A stretch of 64,000 nucleotides of DNA from Snodgrassella alvi (GTDB lineage: Bacteria; Pseudomonadota; Gammaproteobacteria; Burkholderiales; Neisseriaceae): assembly GCF_002777855.1 (NCBI RefSeq), contig NZ_MEIK01000015.1, forward strand, positions 62,001-126,000, given 5' to 3'. The stretch's first letter is position 1. Every line of letters begins with the position of its first letter. The translations under genes were made by a program, and so were the position numbers. Below, piece after piece: positions 1 through 9,353 of this stretch. The notes under the pieces are model-generated. The model was given only the letters and a program-made list of their open reading frames with translations. It was not told the DNA's origin and did no database searches.

Positions 1-192
1 TTACTTGAACACTGCTTTCCCGCTCAAGTGGCTGGCGATTGGTCTGCGACCCTACATAAATGGATACCTAGCTATGGACAGAAACTTGAACACAATCCTG
101 AGCTTGTACAGCGCATCCGCGACTGGACCCTCAGGTCGCTAGGTCTGCATATCCCTGAGAGAAACACACCTACTCAGCCTGTCCATTCATAA
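1..192 (+). CDS. mqo: Malate:quinone oxidoreductase, C-terminal fragment (gene starts before the window)
   Basis: The first 63 codons read in frame 1 and end at TAA. The peptide contains PSYGQKLEHNPEL followed by RIRDWT, which matches my recollection of the extreme C-terminus of the FAD-dependent malate:quinone oxidoreductase family. That enzyme is membrane-associated and passes electrons from malate to the quinone pool, in place of or beside NAD-linked malate dehydrogenase. Only the tail is visible, so the FAD site cannot be checked. A perfect rho-independent terminator follows 27 bases after the stop, which supports a real gene end. The identification rests on about 60 residues. Confidence 0.72.
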   Translation, partial: LLEHCFPAQVAGDWSATLHKWIPSYGQKLEHNPELVQRIRDWTLRSLGLHIPERNTPTQPVHS

Positions 193-218
193 TAAAAACG
201 TTGCCATAAACTACCTGA

Positions 219-245
219 CCAAATTCTAAGAATTTGGTTTTTTTT
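219..245 (+). terminator. Rho-independent terminator of mqo
   Basis: An 8-bp perfect stem (CCAAATTC / GAATTTGG) with a 3-base loop is followed by a run of eight T. It lies 27 bases after the mqo stop codon. Confidence 0.85.
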
Positions 246-334
246 CATCTGTAGCCTTCATACGTCCCATCACAGCAGCTACTTTAAGTTTTAGTGCTTC
301 GACGTCTGTAATCCCGAAAAGTTTTCCACCGTAT
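226..334 (-). pseudogene. Possible gene-end remnant, unidentified
   Basis: On the minus strand about 35 codons are open and read like a real protein C-terminus (..LFGITDVEALKLKVAAVMGR..), ending at TAG inside the mqo terminator stem. There is no start codon or ribosome binding site, and a stop lies directly upstream. It may be the tail of a gene whose front has decayed. I do not recognise the family. Confidence 0.2.
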
Positions 335-961
335 TAAGGGGAGGAAATGATTAATAAAAGTTGGTTTTACCATTATATTTAGCGTGTCGGCATCGCCCTG
401 CATTGAGGAAATTGGCCATGACAATACTTGTGTTAGCTAGGCACGTAGAAACTAGGAGCTGACTTGTATTTTGTGATTAGAAAATAAAAAAACCAAATGT
501 GATATAAATTCTAGAAGCCATACAGAAATTGTAAAAGGTAAAGGTATGAAAAAGGGTACACCATACTTATTAGTCAGGGGCACAAAAAGGCAAGCGAAGC
601 AGGCAAAGATAATATCAGCACCAAGCGAGTGGTGTATAAGAATGAAATGTATAAGCAACTCAGTCTTGATGGCATTTAGCCGCCCAGGCTTAGCAAATTT
701 CTCCTCAGCATCGTCAGAAAAATTTATATTGGCAACAAGGGTTGAGATTTAATAGAAGAAAGCCATAAATTGATGGTTAGATACCTGCATGGATTTCATA
801 TCGAAAACATGCATTCCGGCATTTTTAATTGACACTGATGTGCCTAAGCAGAGACAGACACTTTCACCACAAAAGATTGAAATAATAAAAAAAGTATTGC
901 TAAGTTTGCTGAATTAGCAGTAATCTCAAAACAGCGTTTCATTAACGCTGACTTCGCCCCC

Positions 962-995
962 AACGCCATTGCATTGATTTCGGTGCAGTGGCGTT
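962..995 (+). terminator. Strong hairpin, possible terminator of a lost gene
   Basis: Stem of 12 positions (AACGCCATTGCA / TGCAGTGGCGTT, one G-T pair) with a 10-base loop, followed by TTATTG. No intact gene precedes it. An open stretch of about 45 codons runs into it from the left, so it may be the terminator of a decayed gene. Confidence 0.4.
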
Positions 996-1890
996 TTATT
1001 GTGTATATTGCCAATATCACTCTTTTTTAAACAGATTATAGTGTATTAATGATATTAGTATAATTAGCCTCTTGGCTTATCGCTTTAAATCCTGATTTAT
1101 CTAAATATATCTTAATGGATAAAATACAAAAAATATCGAATTTAATTTAGCATAATAATATGCCATAGGGTTTTGGGGTGAATATAAGTACTAAAGTAAT
1201 CAATCTCTATATTAAAGATAACTTTTTTTTCAAAATTTCTAGAATATATTTGAAAATAGATATTTTAAATAAAATATACAAATATAATATTATTTTTCAA
1301 ATTATCCAGCATATTATTTGCTATCCCAGCTATCATCTCTTGCAATTCGGCTTCAAACCTATTGTCTGAATTACCTTCGGCAAAAACTAATCCTAAATAT
1401 GCTCATTAAAAGCACTCGTATACGATTGTGAAAATATGTACAGTGATCCAATCAACGACAACTGAATACAGGGTAACAGAGATGGGGATGCTTACGAAGT
1501 CTGTAAAAAAATAAATGTGCATTTATCCTTGGTTCTTCTTATCTCTCAGAAAAATGGAAGCAGAAGCATGGTCGCGTATATATCATGAGACGCGCTACAG
1601 TATTAAGAGTGGCGGATTAAATGTATGTATTTTTTAATATTTAATGATAAAAAAATGGTTATATTATGCCATATGCTAAAAAATATTGAGCTGATTTTTA
1701 CCTTATCACTCTCATCACTATCTGCCAGCGATGATTTTGACAGGGTAAAAAATATCACCGTGCATTTTCTGGCTTGTAATCAGATTTTCATTACCTACGG
1801 TACTATTAAGAAGTTAGAAATACGCCGATGCATTCTAAGCTATTTGCCAAAAGTTAAAAGCTATGCGCGCCACGACCGAGTCTTAAATCC

Positions 1891-2040
1891 ATGGTTGATT
1901 ATCGGCGCAATAAAGCCAAGCTCGAAGCCATCAAGAAAGAGGGCGAAAACATCGCGCAGATGATTATACCGGCATATAGAGGAATTATGCCCGCAAGGCA
2001 AGCTGCCGACAGTCTCGAATTAGTCTGCAATTTATGCTGA
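1891..2040 (+). pseudogene. Short coding-like remnant, unidentified
   Basis: ATG at 1891 opens 49 codons with a charged helical start (DYRRNKAKLEAIKKEGENIAQ region). No good ribosome binding site precedes it, and the upstream reading is interrupted by stops. A second coding-like peptide ending VLPPEPPWAGRVVPA follows in another frame up to about 2097, as expected for one gene broken by a frameshift. I do not recognise the family. Confidence 0.2.
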
Positions 2041-2146
2041 CTATGTGACGGTATTGCCACCAGAACCCCCATGGGCTGGCCGTGTGGTACCGGCGTAAAG
2101 CTACCTCGCAAAGTCCGACTGATATGCCGTGGCGTAGGCGTATGGT

Positions 2147-2629
2147 TTAGTTTTCTGTGCGGTGCTGTTTTAGTGCTTTTTGCTGTTGGTGCGAAGCCGG
2201 CTGGCTGCTGATAATGTTTTTCTCACTGTTGAGGGCGTTAAATAAGGCACGGAAGTTTTGCACGGTAAAGGGGAAGGGTTTGCGCACACCGGCAGGCGGA
2301 ATGGTGAATATGGTGTGACCAGGGTTGGTATTTTTAAGGCGGATGATATTTCGAACTGAAGCAAAGATGATGAGGGCAATGCTGAGTAATAACGCGGTTT
2401 TAGCAGCGATTCGAATTGTTTTGATACGGTTTTTTCTGCGGATGGTTGCTGCTGGATGGAAGTAATAGTGGCAGACTCGGCTCAGCAGTGAATGAAAAGG
2501 TGATGATGTGGTAGCGCTATGCTTAGCGTCAGCAGTGTGGTGATTATTGGGTGCCTGTTGGTTGTAGGTTTTGTGTTGCTGTTGTTTGAGCTGTGGCTTT
2601 AGCTTACTGATGTTGTCTGTTGTTCCCAT
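2147..2629 (-). CDS. Hypothetical single-pass membrane protein
   Basis: This 160-residue reading frame is the only plausible intact gene between mqo and glnS. The chosen ATG at 2629 has AAGGA six bases upstream; the frame stays open further but without a better signal. Residues 1-60 are polar and rich in Gln, Asn, His and Lys. A single hydrophobic helix (TALLLSIALIIF region) lies at about residues 80-95, after a basic stretch, suggesting a cytoplasmic N-terminus and an extracytoplasmic C-terminal part of about 60 residues. No catalytic motif is visible and I do not recognise the family. The long glutamine-rich start could also reflect a non-coding or decaying sequence. Confidence 0.4.
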   Translation of the reverse strand: MGTTDNISKLKPQLKQQQHKTYNQQAPNNHHTADAKHSATTSSPFHSLLSRVCHYYFHPAATIRRKNRIKTIRIAAKTALLLSIALIIFASVRNIIRLKNTNPGHTIFTIPPAGVRKPFPFTVQNFRALFNALNSEKNIISSQPASHQQQKALKQHRTEN

Positions 2630-2742
2630 GTTTTGTCCTTTGATGCTGTGCCTGATGTTTTGTCTTACTCGCAATGGATGCAAACAGCGTGGCACAGTGC
2701 TGCTTTAATTGAATTAATTGTCGTCCTTATGCTGTAACCTCC

Positions 2743-2774
2743 AATTTATAGGCTTCGTTTTGAAGCGATAAATT
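2743..2774 (-). promoter_or_regulatory. Hairpin in the leader of the 2147-2629 gene
   Basis: AATTTAT and GCTTC pair with GAAGC and ATAAATT around a short loop, giving a near-perfect interrupted stem. On the minus strand it is followed at once by GGAGG and lies about 115 bases before the ATG at 2629. Its role is unknown. Confidence 0.3.
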
Positions 2775-3509
2775 GCAGCGAGCCCAGTATTTTTAGCAGT
2801 TTGTTGTTGTGCTGAAGCAGCGTGGATGTAAGTAAGATTTAGTTACTAAAACATAGCGTTAGTATTTTACATTAAACTTTTGTTCTATGCTCGGTATGGT
2901 ATATGAATTTTGTGTTGGCATTGTGTGCAGTTGGACGGGTAGGTCTATACTTTATTTATTGGTAGGGTCAGCTGCAGGCTGATTGAGGTGTTTCTGGTGT
3001 AGGTACTGGCCGGCATTTGGAAAAAGGAAGATACAGCGGTCAGGAATGTTGATTTACTTAAGTGCAACTGCAAAGCTTGTGCTTAAGGCTATCGGCTTGA
3101 AGCCGGAAACTGCTGGTGTGGCGGCTGTAAAGCTTTGTGATAATTATTAGTATGTATGCAGGGGTTAATTTTAGATGCTACGTGCTGGAAAATAGGGATG
3201 ACATCTGCTACGGCATGTTTTCCGGTAGCTGGTTGCTCTGCTATCCGTTTGATTAGCCTAATGCTGACTGAGGTAAAAATGCTATTTGAAAAGCTTAAGT
3301 AAGCCGATTACGGGTGTTAAAGTAAAATTTTGTTTGTATTTTGGTTAATTTGGTTTAGTATTTGCCAGACTATTACTAAAATACTTAATCCTTTTTTTAT
3401 TTAGTATAATTGTATATTGCTTATATAAATTGGGTATATAATTATTACCTTTTGGTTGGTATTTTCAGCCGGTCTGCTGTAAATGCCTTTGCACATATTC
3501 AGAATAGCT
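2775..3509. other. Intergenic region before glnS
   Basis: No supported gene. About 54 codons near 2980-3150 read smoothly and end in ..KAIGLKPETAGVAAVKLCDNY, but there is no ribosome binding site at proper spacing and no recognisable family. The last 150 bases are very AT-rich and probably hold the glnS promoter, with several TATAAT-like hexamers and no clear partner. Confidence 0.45.
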
Positions 3510-5201
3510 ATGCTTAATAAAGATCAGTTTGCCGATAATCATTTTATCCGTTCTATCATTGAGGAAGACCTGCAAAGCGGCAAGTGCCAGCAGGTGATTA
3601 CGCGTTTTCCTCCGGAGCCGAATGGTTATTTGCATGTTGGCCACGCCAAATCCATTTGTTTGAATTTTGGTCTGGCTTATATTTATGATGGTTTGTGCAA
3701 TCTGCGCTTTGATGATACGAATCCTGAGAAAGAATCGGATGAGTATGTGCGCTCGATTAAAGAAGATGTGCAGTGGCTGGGCTTTCAGTGGCATGAGGAA
3801 CATTATGCTTCTGATTATTTCGAGCGTCTGTATGATTACGCAGTGGCGCTGATTCAGGATGGTAAAGCGTATGTGGATGATCTGGATGCGGAGGAAATGC
3901 GCCAGTACCGCGGTACGTTAACTGAGCCAGGCAGAAACAGCCCATATCGCGAACGTTCTGTTGAGGAAAATCTGGATTTGTTTGCGCGCATGCGTGGCGG
4001 TGAGTTTCCAGATGGCAGTAAAACGTTGCGATTGAAAATCGATATGGCGGCAGGCAATATCAATCTGCGCGACCCAGTGATTTACCGTATCCGCCGCGTG
4101 CATCATCACCGTACTGGTGATAAGTGGGTGATTTACCCGATGTATGATTACACGCATGCGATTTCAGATGCGATTGAAAATATTACCCATTCGTTGTGTA
4201 CTCTGGAATTCGAATCCCATCGGCCGCTGTACGACTGGGTGGTGGAAAACATTGCTATTGCTCATCAACCTCATCAGTATGAGTTTTCTCGATTAGAGTT
4301 GCTGTATTCGATTACGTCCAAGCGCAAGCTCAATCAGCTGGTGGTGCAGGACCATGTTTCTGGCTGGGACGACCCGCGTATGCCTACTATTTCTGGTATG
4401 CGTCGTCGCGGCTATACGCCGGAAGGGCTGCGCCTGTTTGCTAAGCGAGTGGGAATTTCTAAAAGTGAAAATGTTGTAGATATGAGTGTGCTCGAAGGAG
4501 CCATTCGTGAAGATCTGGAAAGTGTGGCGCCAAGGATGATTGCGGTGTTAAACCCAATTAAAGTGGAGCTCATTAATTTTGATGAAGCAGTGACACAAAG
4601 CCGTGAAGCGCCATACCATCCACATCATCCAGAGATGGGTGAGCGTCTGATGCCGCTGAGCAAAACCATTTATATCGAAGCCGATGATTTTGCGTTAGAC
4701 CCGCCTAAAGGCTGGCAGAGGCTCACACCGGGTGGCGAGGTGCGTCTGCGGTACAGCTATGTGATTAAATGTGAAGAAGTGGTGCAGGATGCATCCGGCC
4801 GTGTGGTATCGCTGAAGTGTTCCATCGATCACGAAACGCTGGCTGCCAAGCCGCAAGGGCGCAAAGTAAAAGGGGTGATCCATTGGCTGTCTACGGAGCA
4901 TGCTGTGTCTGCCAAAGTACGTCTTTACGACCGGCTGTTTACGGTGGAGCGTCCAGATGCAGTACGTGGAGATGATGGTCAGTACCGCGATTTTACTGAA
5001 TTTCTAAATCCGGCCTCGGTAACGGAAATCGATGCGCTGGTGGAACCAGTGGCGAATACGTTGGCACCGGAAACGCGCTATCAGTTTGAGCGGCTGGGCT
5101 ATTTTGTTACCGACCGCTATGACCATACGCCGGAAAATCCGGTGTTTAACCGTACGGTTACGTTACGTGATACGTGGCAGGCACAGGCAGAAAAAAAATA
5201 A
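3510..5201 (+). CDS. glnS: Glutaminyl-tRNA synthetase
   Basis: Class I aminoacyl-tRNA synthetase of 563 residues that charges tRNA-Gln with glutamine in the cytoplasm. The Rossmann catalytic core carries the HIGH-type motif as HVGH at residues 42-45 after the typical [20 protein letters not shown] follows, and the KMSKS-type loop appears as TSKRKLNQ in the GlnRS-specific position. The C-terminal half has the two beta-barrel anticodon-binding domains and ends [11 protein letters not shown]. Length is normal. I chose ATG 3510 because relatives begin [12 protein letters not shown]; an in-frame ATG at 3483 would add nine residues, and neither has a strong ribosome binding site. It is a single-gene unit, closed by a terminator 25 bases after the stop. 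Confidence 0.97.
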   Translation: MLNKDQFADNHFIRSIIEEDLQSGKCQQVITRFPPEPNGYLHVGHAKSICLNFGLAYIYDGLCNLRFDDTNPEKESDEYVRSIKEDVQWLGFQWHEEHYASDYFERLYDYAVALIQDGKAYVDDLDAEEMRQYRGTLTEPGRNSPYRERSVEENLDLFARMRGGEFPDGSKTLRLKIDMAAGNINLRDPVIYRIRRVHHHRTGDKWVIYPMYDYTHAISDAIENITHSLCTLEFESHRPLYDWVVENIAIAHQPHQYEFSRLELLYSITSKRKLNQLVVQDHVSGWDDPRMPTISGMRRRGYTPEGLRLFAKRVGISKSENVVDMSVLEGAIREDLESVAPRMIAVLNPIKVELINFDEAVTQSREAPYHPHHPEMGERLMPLSKTIYIEADDFALDPPKGWQRLTPGGEVRLRYSYVIKCEEVVQDASGRVVSLKCSIDHETLAAKPQGRKVKGVIHWLSTEHAVSAKVRLYDRLFTVERPDAVRGDDGQYRDFTEFLNPASVTEIDALVEPVANTLAPETRYQFERLGYFVTDRYDHTPENPVFNRTVTLRDTWQAQAEKK

Positions 5202-5225
5202 TTGTGCCTGTATTCCTGTGTATAT

Positions 5226-5250
5226 AGCCGGCCGATATGGCCGGCTTTTT
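5226..5250 (+). terminator. Rho-independent terminator of glnS
   Basis: Perfect 8-bp GC-rich stem AGCCGGCC / GGCCGGCT with a 5-base loop and a T run, just after the glnS stop. Confidence 0.9.
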
Positions 5251-5333
5251 GGTAAACAGAATCCGCCGGACGGGCAGCCGGTGGCTTGTTAAAATAAGCA
5301 CAATGCTAAGTTCTGTTGATTAAGGACAGTCTG

Positions 5334-7496
5334 ATGAGAACAATTCCGGTGCGTGCCGGTTATCTGGCTAATCTGCCGATGCTGCTGAGCATGGTGCTGG
5401 CCGCTTTGTGGGTTTGGTATACCGGTAATACGGCAGAAAGCACGGCTCTGTTTCTGGGGATTATCGCTGGCGGACTGGTAGATTTAGATGATGGTTTTAC
5501 CGGCCGGCTACGTAATCTGTTTTATACGCTGATTCATTTTTCTTTAGCGGCTACGGCAGTGCAGTGGACATTTGGGCACCCTCTGGCGTTTTCGCTACTG
5601 ATGATTTGGGCGGCGTTTACTATGACAATGATGGGCGCCATTGATGCGCGCTACCGTACCATTGCGTTTGGTACGCTGCTGGTGATGCTGTATACGGTGC
5701 TGACTTATTCGCCACAATTACCTTGGTATACCAATCCGCTAATGCTGATTTGCGGCACCAGCCTGTTTAGTATATGTACGCTTGTGCTGCATTTGCTGTT
5801 TCCCAATCGGCCGGTACAGGATAATTTATCAGGTGCTTTTGCGCGTCTGGCCGATTATATGTTGGTGAAAGCACAGTTTTTCGACCCAGATGAGGCTGAC
5901 TTGCTGGCAGAAAAAGAATTGGCGCTGGCGATGAAGAATACGGCTGTGATTGAGGGATTTAACCGCTGTCGCGCAGCGCTGTTTTACCGTCTGCGCCGGC
6001 AGCATCGCCAGCGCGGTTTGGGCACTTTACTGCAATATTATCTAACCGCACAGAATATTCATGAACGCATCAGCTCGCGCCATGTGGATTATGCGGCATT
6101 GGCTCACAGGTTGGCGCATTCGGATCTGATTTACCGAATTCAGCGTTTGATTGTGCTGCAGGCACAGGCTTGCCAGCATATGAGTGAGTGTCTGCACGAG
6201 GACAAACACTATGTGTTCAATCCGATGCTGCGCCGTGCTGGTGAGGGCATTGAGCAGGCAGCTGAGCGCTATTGTGCTGAAAATGGTTGTGATGAAGATA
6301 CACCAGGGTTGCAGCAGTTGATAGCCAATGTTTTGGGAATCAATGAGCAGCTATTGTGGCTGGAGCAGGTAAAGACTGGTGCTACAGCAGAAGCAGTCAG
6401 CGAAACACAAATCGCCGGACTGGATGTAGATCGCATTCGCGATATTCTGCCGGCTGTGCGCGCTCATTTTACTTTGCAATCAAATGTATTGCGTCATGCG
6501 GTACGGCTAGCCATCCTGACGGCAGTGAGCTGTGTGGTGGTGGAAGGCTGCCAGCTTAAAATGGGCTACTGGATTCTGCTCACTGGTGTTATTGTTTGCC
6601 AGCCCAACTATTCAGCCACTACTGTCCGTCTGAAGCAGCGTATCGTGGGCACGCTGCTCGGTGTGGTAGTGGGGTCGGTGTTGCCGTATTTTGTGCCGAC
6701 ACTGGCTGGCCGGCTGGTGATTGTGGTAGTGAGTACGGTATTGTTTTTTGCTTTCCGTGTACGCCGTTATAGTTTTTCTACCTTTTTTATTACCGTACAG
6801 GTGTTGGTTGGCTTTGCTATTATTGGCATGGATACCCAGTCGGCAATGCTGTCGCGCTTTGTGGATACGATTCTGGGTTCGGTATTGGCGTGGTGCGCGG
6901 TGTCGTATCTGTGGCCAGACTGGCGTTATCTGACATTGGGACGGATTGCCCGCCGTGCTCTGTGTAGCGACGCTGCCTATCTGCGGCAGGTTGCACAGCA
7001 ATTGCAGCAAGGGCTGCGTGACGATGTGGACTACCGTTTAGCCCGCCGCACGGCGCATGAGCTGGCGGCAACGTTAAGTAATACGGTGGCAGATATGTCG
7101 ATGGAGCCGGAGCGCTATGGACGACGTCTGCCCGAGGGCAAAACTATTTTGCAACTTAATTGTGTGTTGCTAAGCTGTATTTCGGCACTCGGGGCGCTGC
7201 GTGCGCAGGTGGATCGGATGCGACCACAGCTGACACCACAGCGAATACAGCACTGGTCTGTTATTGCATCTGAATTGGCAGAGCTGATGGCGCAGGATGC
7301 TGCTGATGCTGTGCTACAAGCTGAATGGTCAAAACTGGCCACAGATCTGGCGCAAAGTAGGCCACAGGCGGATGAAGATGTGGTGGAGAAAGTGTTGTGG
7401 CGGCAGCTACACCGGCTGCATGAACAGCTGCCGGCCTACTGGCAAGCTTTGCAGGCGGATGCAAGGGCTGGTACTGCTGTGCAGGAATATCAATGA
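5334..7496 (+). CDS. yccS: YccS-like FUSC-family inner-membrane protein
   Basis: Protein of 720 residues, the usual length of the YccS subgroup of the FUSC/aromatic-acid-exporter superfamily. It has two clusters of membrane helices (about residues 10-160 and 390-520), separated and followed by large cytoplasmic helical regions. The first helices (LLSMVLAALWVW, LFLGIIAGGLVDLDDG) and the second cluster (MGYWILLTGVIVCQPNYSATT) are diagnostic. Relatives are proposed to export small molecules, but the substrate is unknown. ATG 5334 is chosen because AAGGA lies seven bases upstream; a TTG at 5316 is also in frame but has no ribosome binding site. The gene stands alone between glnS and proP. Confidence 0.88.
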   Translation: MRTIPVRAGYLANLPMLLSMVLAALWVWYTGNTAESTALFLGIIAGGLVDLDDGFTGRLRNLFYTLIHFSLAATAVQWTFGHPLAFSLLMIWAAFTMTMMGAIDARYRTIAFGTLLVMLYTVLTYSPQLPWYTNPLMLICGTSLFSICTLVLHLLFPNRPVQDNLSGAFARLADYMLVKAQFFDPDEADLLAEKELALAMKNTAVIEGFNRCRAALFYRLRRQHRQRGLGTLLQYYLTAQNIHERISSRHVDYAALAHRLAHSDLIYRIQRLIVLQAQACQHMSECLHEDKHYVFNPMLRRAGEGIEQAAERYCAENGCDEDTPGLQQLIANVLGINEQLLWLEQVKTGATAEAVSETQIAGLDVDRIRDILPAVRAHFTLQSNVLRHAVRLAILTAVSCVVVEGCQLKMGYWILLTGVIVCQPNYSATTVRLKQRIVGTLLGVVVGSVLPYFVPTLAGRLVIVVVSTVLFFAFRVRRYSFSTFFITVQVLVGFAIIGMDTQSAMLSRFVDTILGSVLAWCAVSYLWPDWRYLTLGRIARRALCSDAAYLRQVAQQLQQGLRDDVDYRLARRTAHELAATLSNTVADMSMEPERYGRRLPEGKTILQLNCVLLSCISALGALRAQVDRMRPQLTPQRIQHWSVIASELAELMAQDAADAVLQAEWSKLATDLAQSRPQADEDVVEKVLWRQLHRLHEQLPAYWQALQADARAGTAVQEYQ

Positions 7497-7684
7497 AAGT
7501 AGCGGATAAAAGCTTGCGTTAAGCTGGTTAAAATTCGTGACTGAATAAGTTAATCTTGACGTACAGTGGTGTTTTCTCAATTATGCTATTGGTGGTTTTC
7601 TTTTAAAATCAGATATAAAGCTAAAATTTTGGCGTATGTTATACTGATATTCACCATTTTAATATTAATAATGAGAGGATTACC

Positions 7685-9250
7685 ATGGCTGAACCTAATG
7701 AACAGATTGAGACTTCGTCTCAAGTACCGCCATTGATTCCTACCCAGAATGGTACACTGGAATTACACGACATTACGATTGTTGACCAGAGTAAGCTGAA
7801 AAAGGCGATTTCAGCAGCGGCGCTAGGCAACGCCATGGAATGGTTTGATTTTGGTGTCTATGGTTTTGTGGCCTATGCGCTAGGACAAGTGTTTTTTCCA
7901 TCAGCTTCGCCCAGTGTCCAGATTATCGCTGCGCTGGGTACCTTTTCTGTTCCCTTTCTGGTGCGCCCATTGGGTGGCGTATTTTTCGGTATTCTTGGCG
8001 ACCGTTTCGGCCGGCAAAAAGTGCTGTCGACCACCATTATTATAATGGCGCTCAGTACGTTCTGTATCGGGCTGATTCCCTCCTATCACAGTATCGGCAT
8101 TTGGGCTCCGGTGCTGTTGCTGCTATGCAAACTGGCACAAGGTTTTTCAGTAGGCGGTGAATATACCGGTGCAGCAATTTTTGTGGCGGAATATGCGCCC
8201 GACCGCCAGCGTGGTTTTCTGGGCAGTTTTCTTGATTTTGGGTCGATATGCGGCTTTGTGCTCGGCGCGGGGTTAGTGGTACTGCTGGAAAATATCATGG
8301 GTTCCTCGCATTTTCTCTCATGGGGTTGGCGTATTCCATTTTTTCTAGCCGCTCCTTTAGGCTTGCTCGGCCTATATCTGCGTCATGCCGCTGAAGAAAC
8401 CCCGGCTTTCCAGAAACATCTGGATATGATGGAAAAAGAAGAACAGGAAGCAGTGAGCAACCGGCCGCAGGTATCGTTCAAAGAGGTATTGCGCCGATTT
8501 TGGCGAACTTTGCTGGTCAGCGTAGGGTTAGTGCTCACTACCAATATTACCTATTACATGCTGCTGACTTATATGCCCAGCTACTTGTCGCATAATCTGC
8601 ATTACGGTGAAGACCGTGGGGTGCTGATTATTATCGCGATTATGATAGGCATGATGTTTATGCAGCCAATTATCGGATTCACTAGCGACAAAATAGGCCG
8701 TAAGCCCTTTGTGATTGGTGGGTCGATTGCGCTGCTGGTACTGGCCATACCGTGTTTTCAGCTGATTACCAGCGGCAAAGTAGGGCTGATATTCCTCGGC
8801 CTGTTTATTCTTGCAGTAATATTGAATTCCTTTACTGGCGTCATGGCCTCTACCTTACCCGCCTTGTTTCCAACACGTATTCGCTACAGTGCTTTAGCCA
8901 GTGCGTTTAATATTGCGATTATTATCGCCGGATTAACGCCAACCATCGCAGCAGCACTGGTGGATGCCAGCAATAATCTGTTTATTCCAGCCTATTATCT
9001 GATGCTGGTGGGCGTAATCGGAATTGTGACCGGTATTTGCCTGAAAGAAACAGCTAACCGCCCATTACGCGGTGTTTCACCTTCTGCTTCGAGTAAACAG
9101 GAAGCGCGTGAGCTGCTAGCACAGACTTATGAGCATATTGAGCAGAGTGTGGAAGATATCGACGCAGAAATTGCACGCTTGCAGGAACAGATACAGACGC
9201 TGGAAATGCGCAAACAGCAGTACATTGATTTACATCCGAAGCTTGAATGA
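7685..9250 (+). CDS. proP: ProP-like proton symporter for compatible solutes (major facilitator superfamily)
   Basis: Twelve-helix transporter of 521 residues in the metabolite:H+ symporter branch. The family signature NAMEWFDFGVYGFVA opens the first helix. GDRFGRQKV gives the loop 2-3 motif and GFSVGGEYTGAAIFVAEYAP marks helices 4-5. The C-terminus (about residues 475-515) is a predicted coiled coil with a heptad-like pattern (EHIEQSVEDIDAEIARLQEQ). In E. coli ProP this feature tunes the osmotic activation threshold, which points to osmoregulatory proline/betaine uptake rather than a dicarboxylate carrier. GAGAGGA lies eight bases before the ATG. A strong terminator follows. The exact substrate is inferred. 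Confidence 0.85.
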   Translation: MAEPNEQIETSSQVPPLIPTQNGTLELHDITIVDQSKLKKAISAAALGNAMEWFDFGVYGFVAYALGQVFFPSASPSVQIIAALGTFSVPFLVRPLGGVFFGILGDRFGRQKVLSTTIIIMALSTFCIGLIPSYHSIGIWAPVLLLLCKLAQGFSVGGEYTGAAIFVAEYAPDRQRGFLGSFLDFGSICGFVLGAGLVVLLENIMGSSHFLSWGWRIPFFLAAPLGLLGLYLRHAAEETPAFQKHLDMMEKEEQEAVSNRPQVSFKEVLRRFWRTLLVSVGLVLTTNITYYMLLTYMPSYLSHNLHYGEDRGVLIIIAIMIGMMFMQPIIGFTSDKIGRKPFVIGGSIALLVLAIPCFQLITSGKVGLIFLGLFILAVILNSFTGVMASTLPALFPTRIRYSALASAFNIAIIIAGLTPTIAAALVDASNNLFIPAYYLMLVGVIGIVTGICLKETANRPLRGVSPSASSKQEARELLAQTYEHIEQSVEDIDAEIARLQEQIQTLEMRKQQYIDLHPKLE

Positions 9251-9278
9251 GCTTTTAGTAACTTATTTGTTAAAATTC

Positions 9279-9322
9279 AACCACTAATGTTAATCTATAT
9301 AGGTTAACATTGGTGGTTTTTT
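9279..9322 (+). terminator. Rho-independent terminator of proP
   Basis: A 15-position stem (AACCACTAATGTTAA with TTAACATTGGTGGTT, one wobble) and a 10-base loop end in six T. Confidence 0.88.
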
Positions 9323-9353
9323 CATTAAGTCTAAGAGTTTTAGGGGAAAAAGC

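Larger units (their letters stand above)
246..2146. other. Gene-poor, probably decayed region
   Basis: No convincing intact gene is present. Short peptide-like stretches appear in several frames, broken by stops (for example near 560-720, 900-1030 and 1530-1620), and the section from 1020 to 1440 is very AT-rich. This is the pattern of old accessory genes eroded by frameshifts. I could not assign any fragment to a family, and found no transposase motif or flanking direct repeat. Confidence 0.5.

Noticed and set aside
1178-1369. Open frame of 63 codons rich in Ile, Lys and Tyr
   Set aside because: It lies in a stretch of extreme AT content where chance open frames with this composition are expected; no ribosome binding site.
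6620-6640. Match to the Neisseria DNA uptake sequence core CCGTCTGAA
   Set aside because: A single copy lies inside yccS coding sequence and no enrichment of this or related 10-mers was noticed elsewhere, so I do not call uptake sequences.
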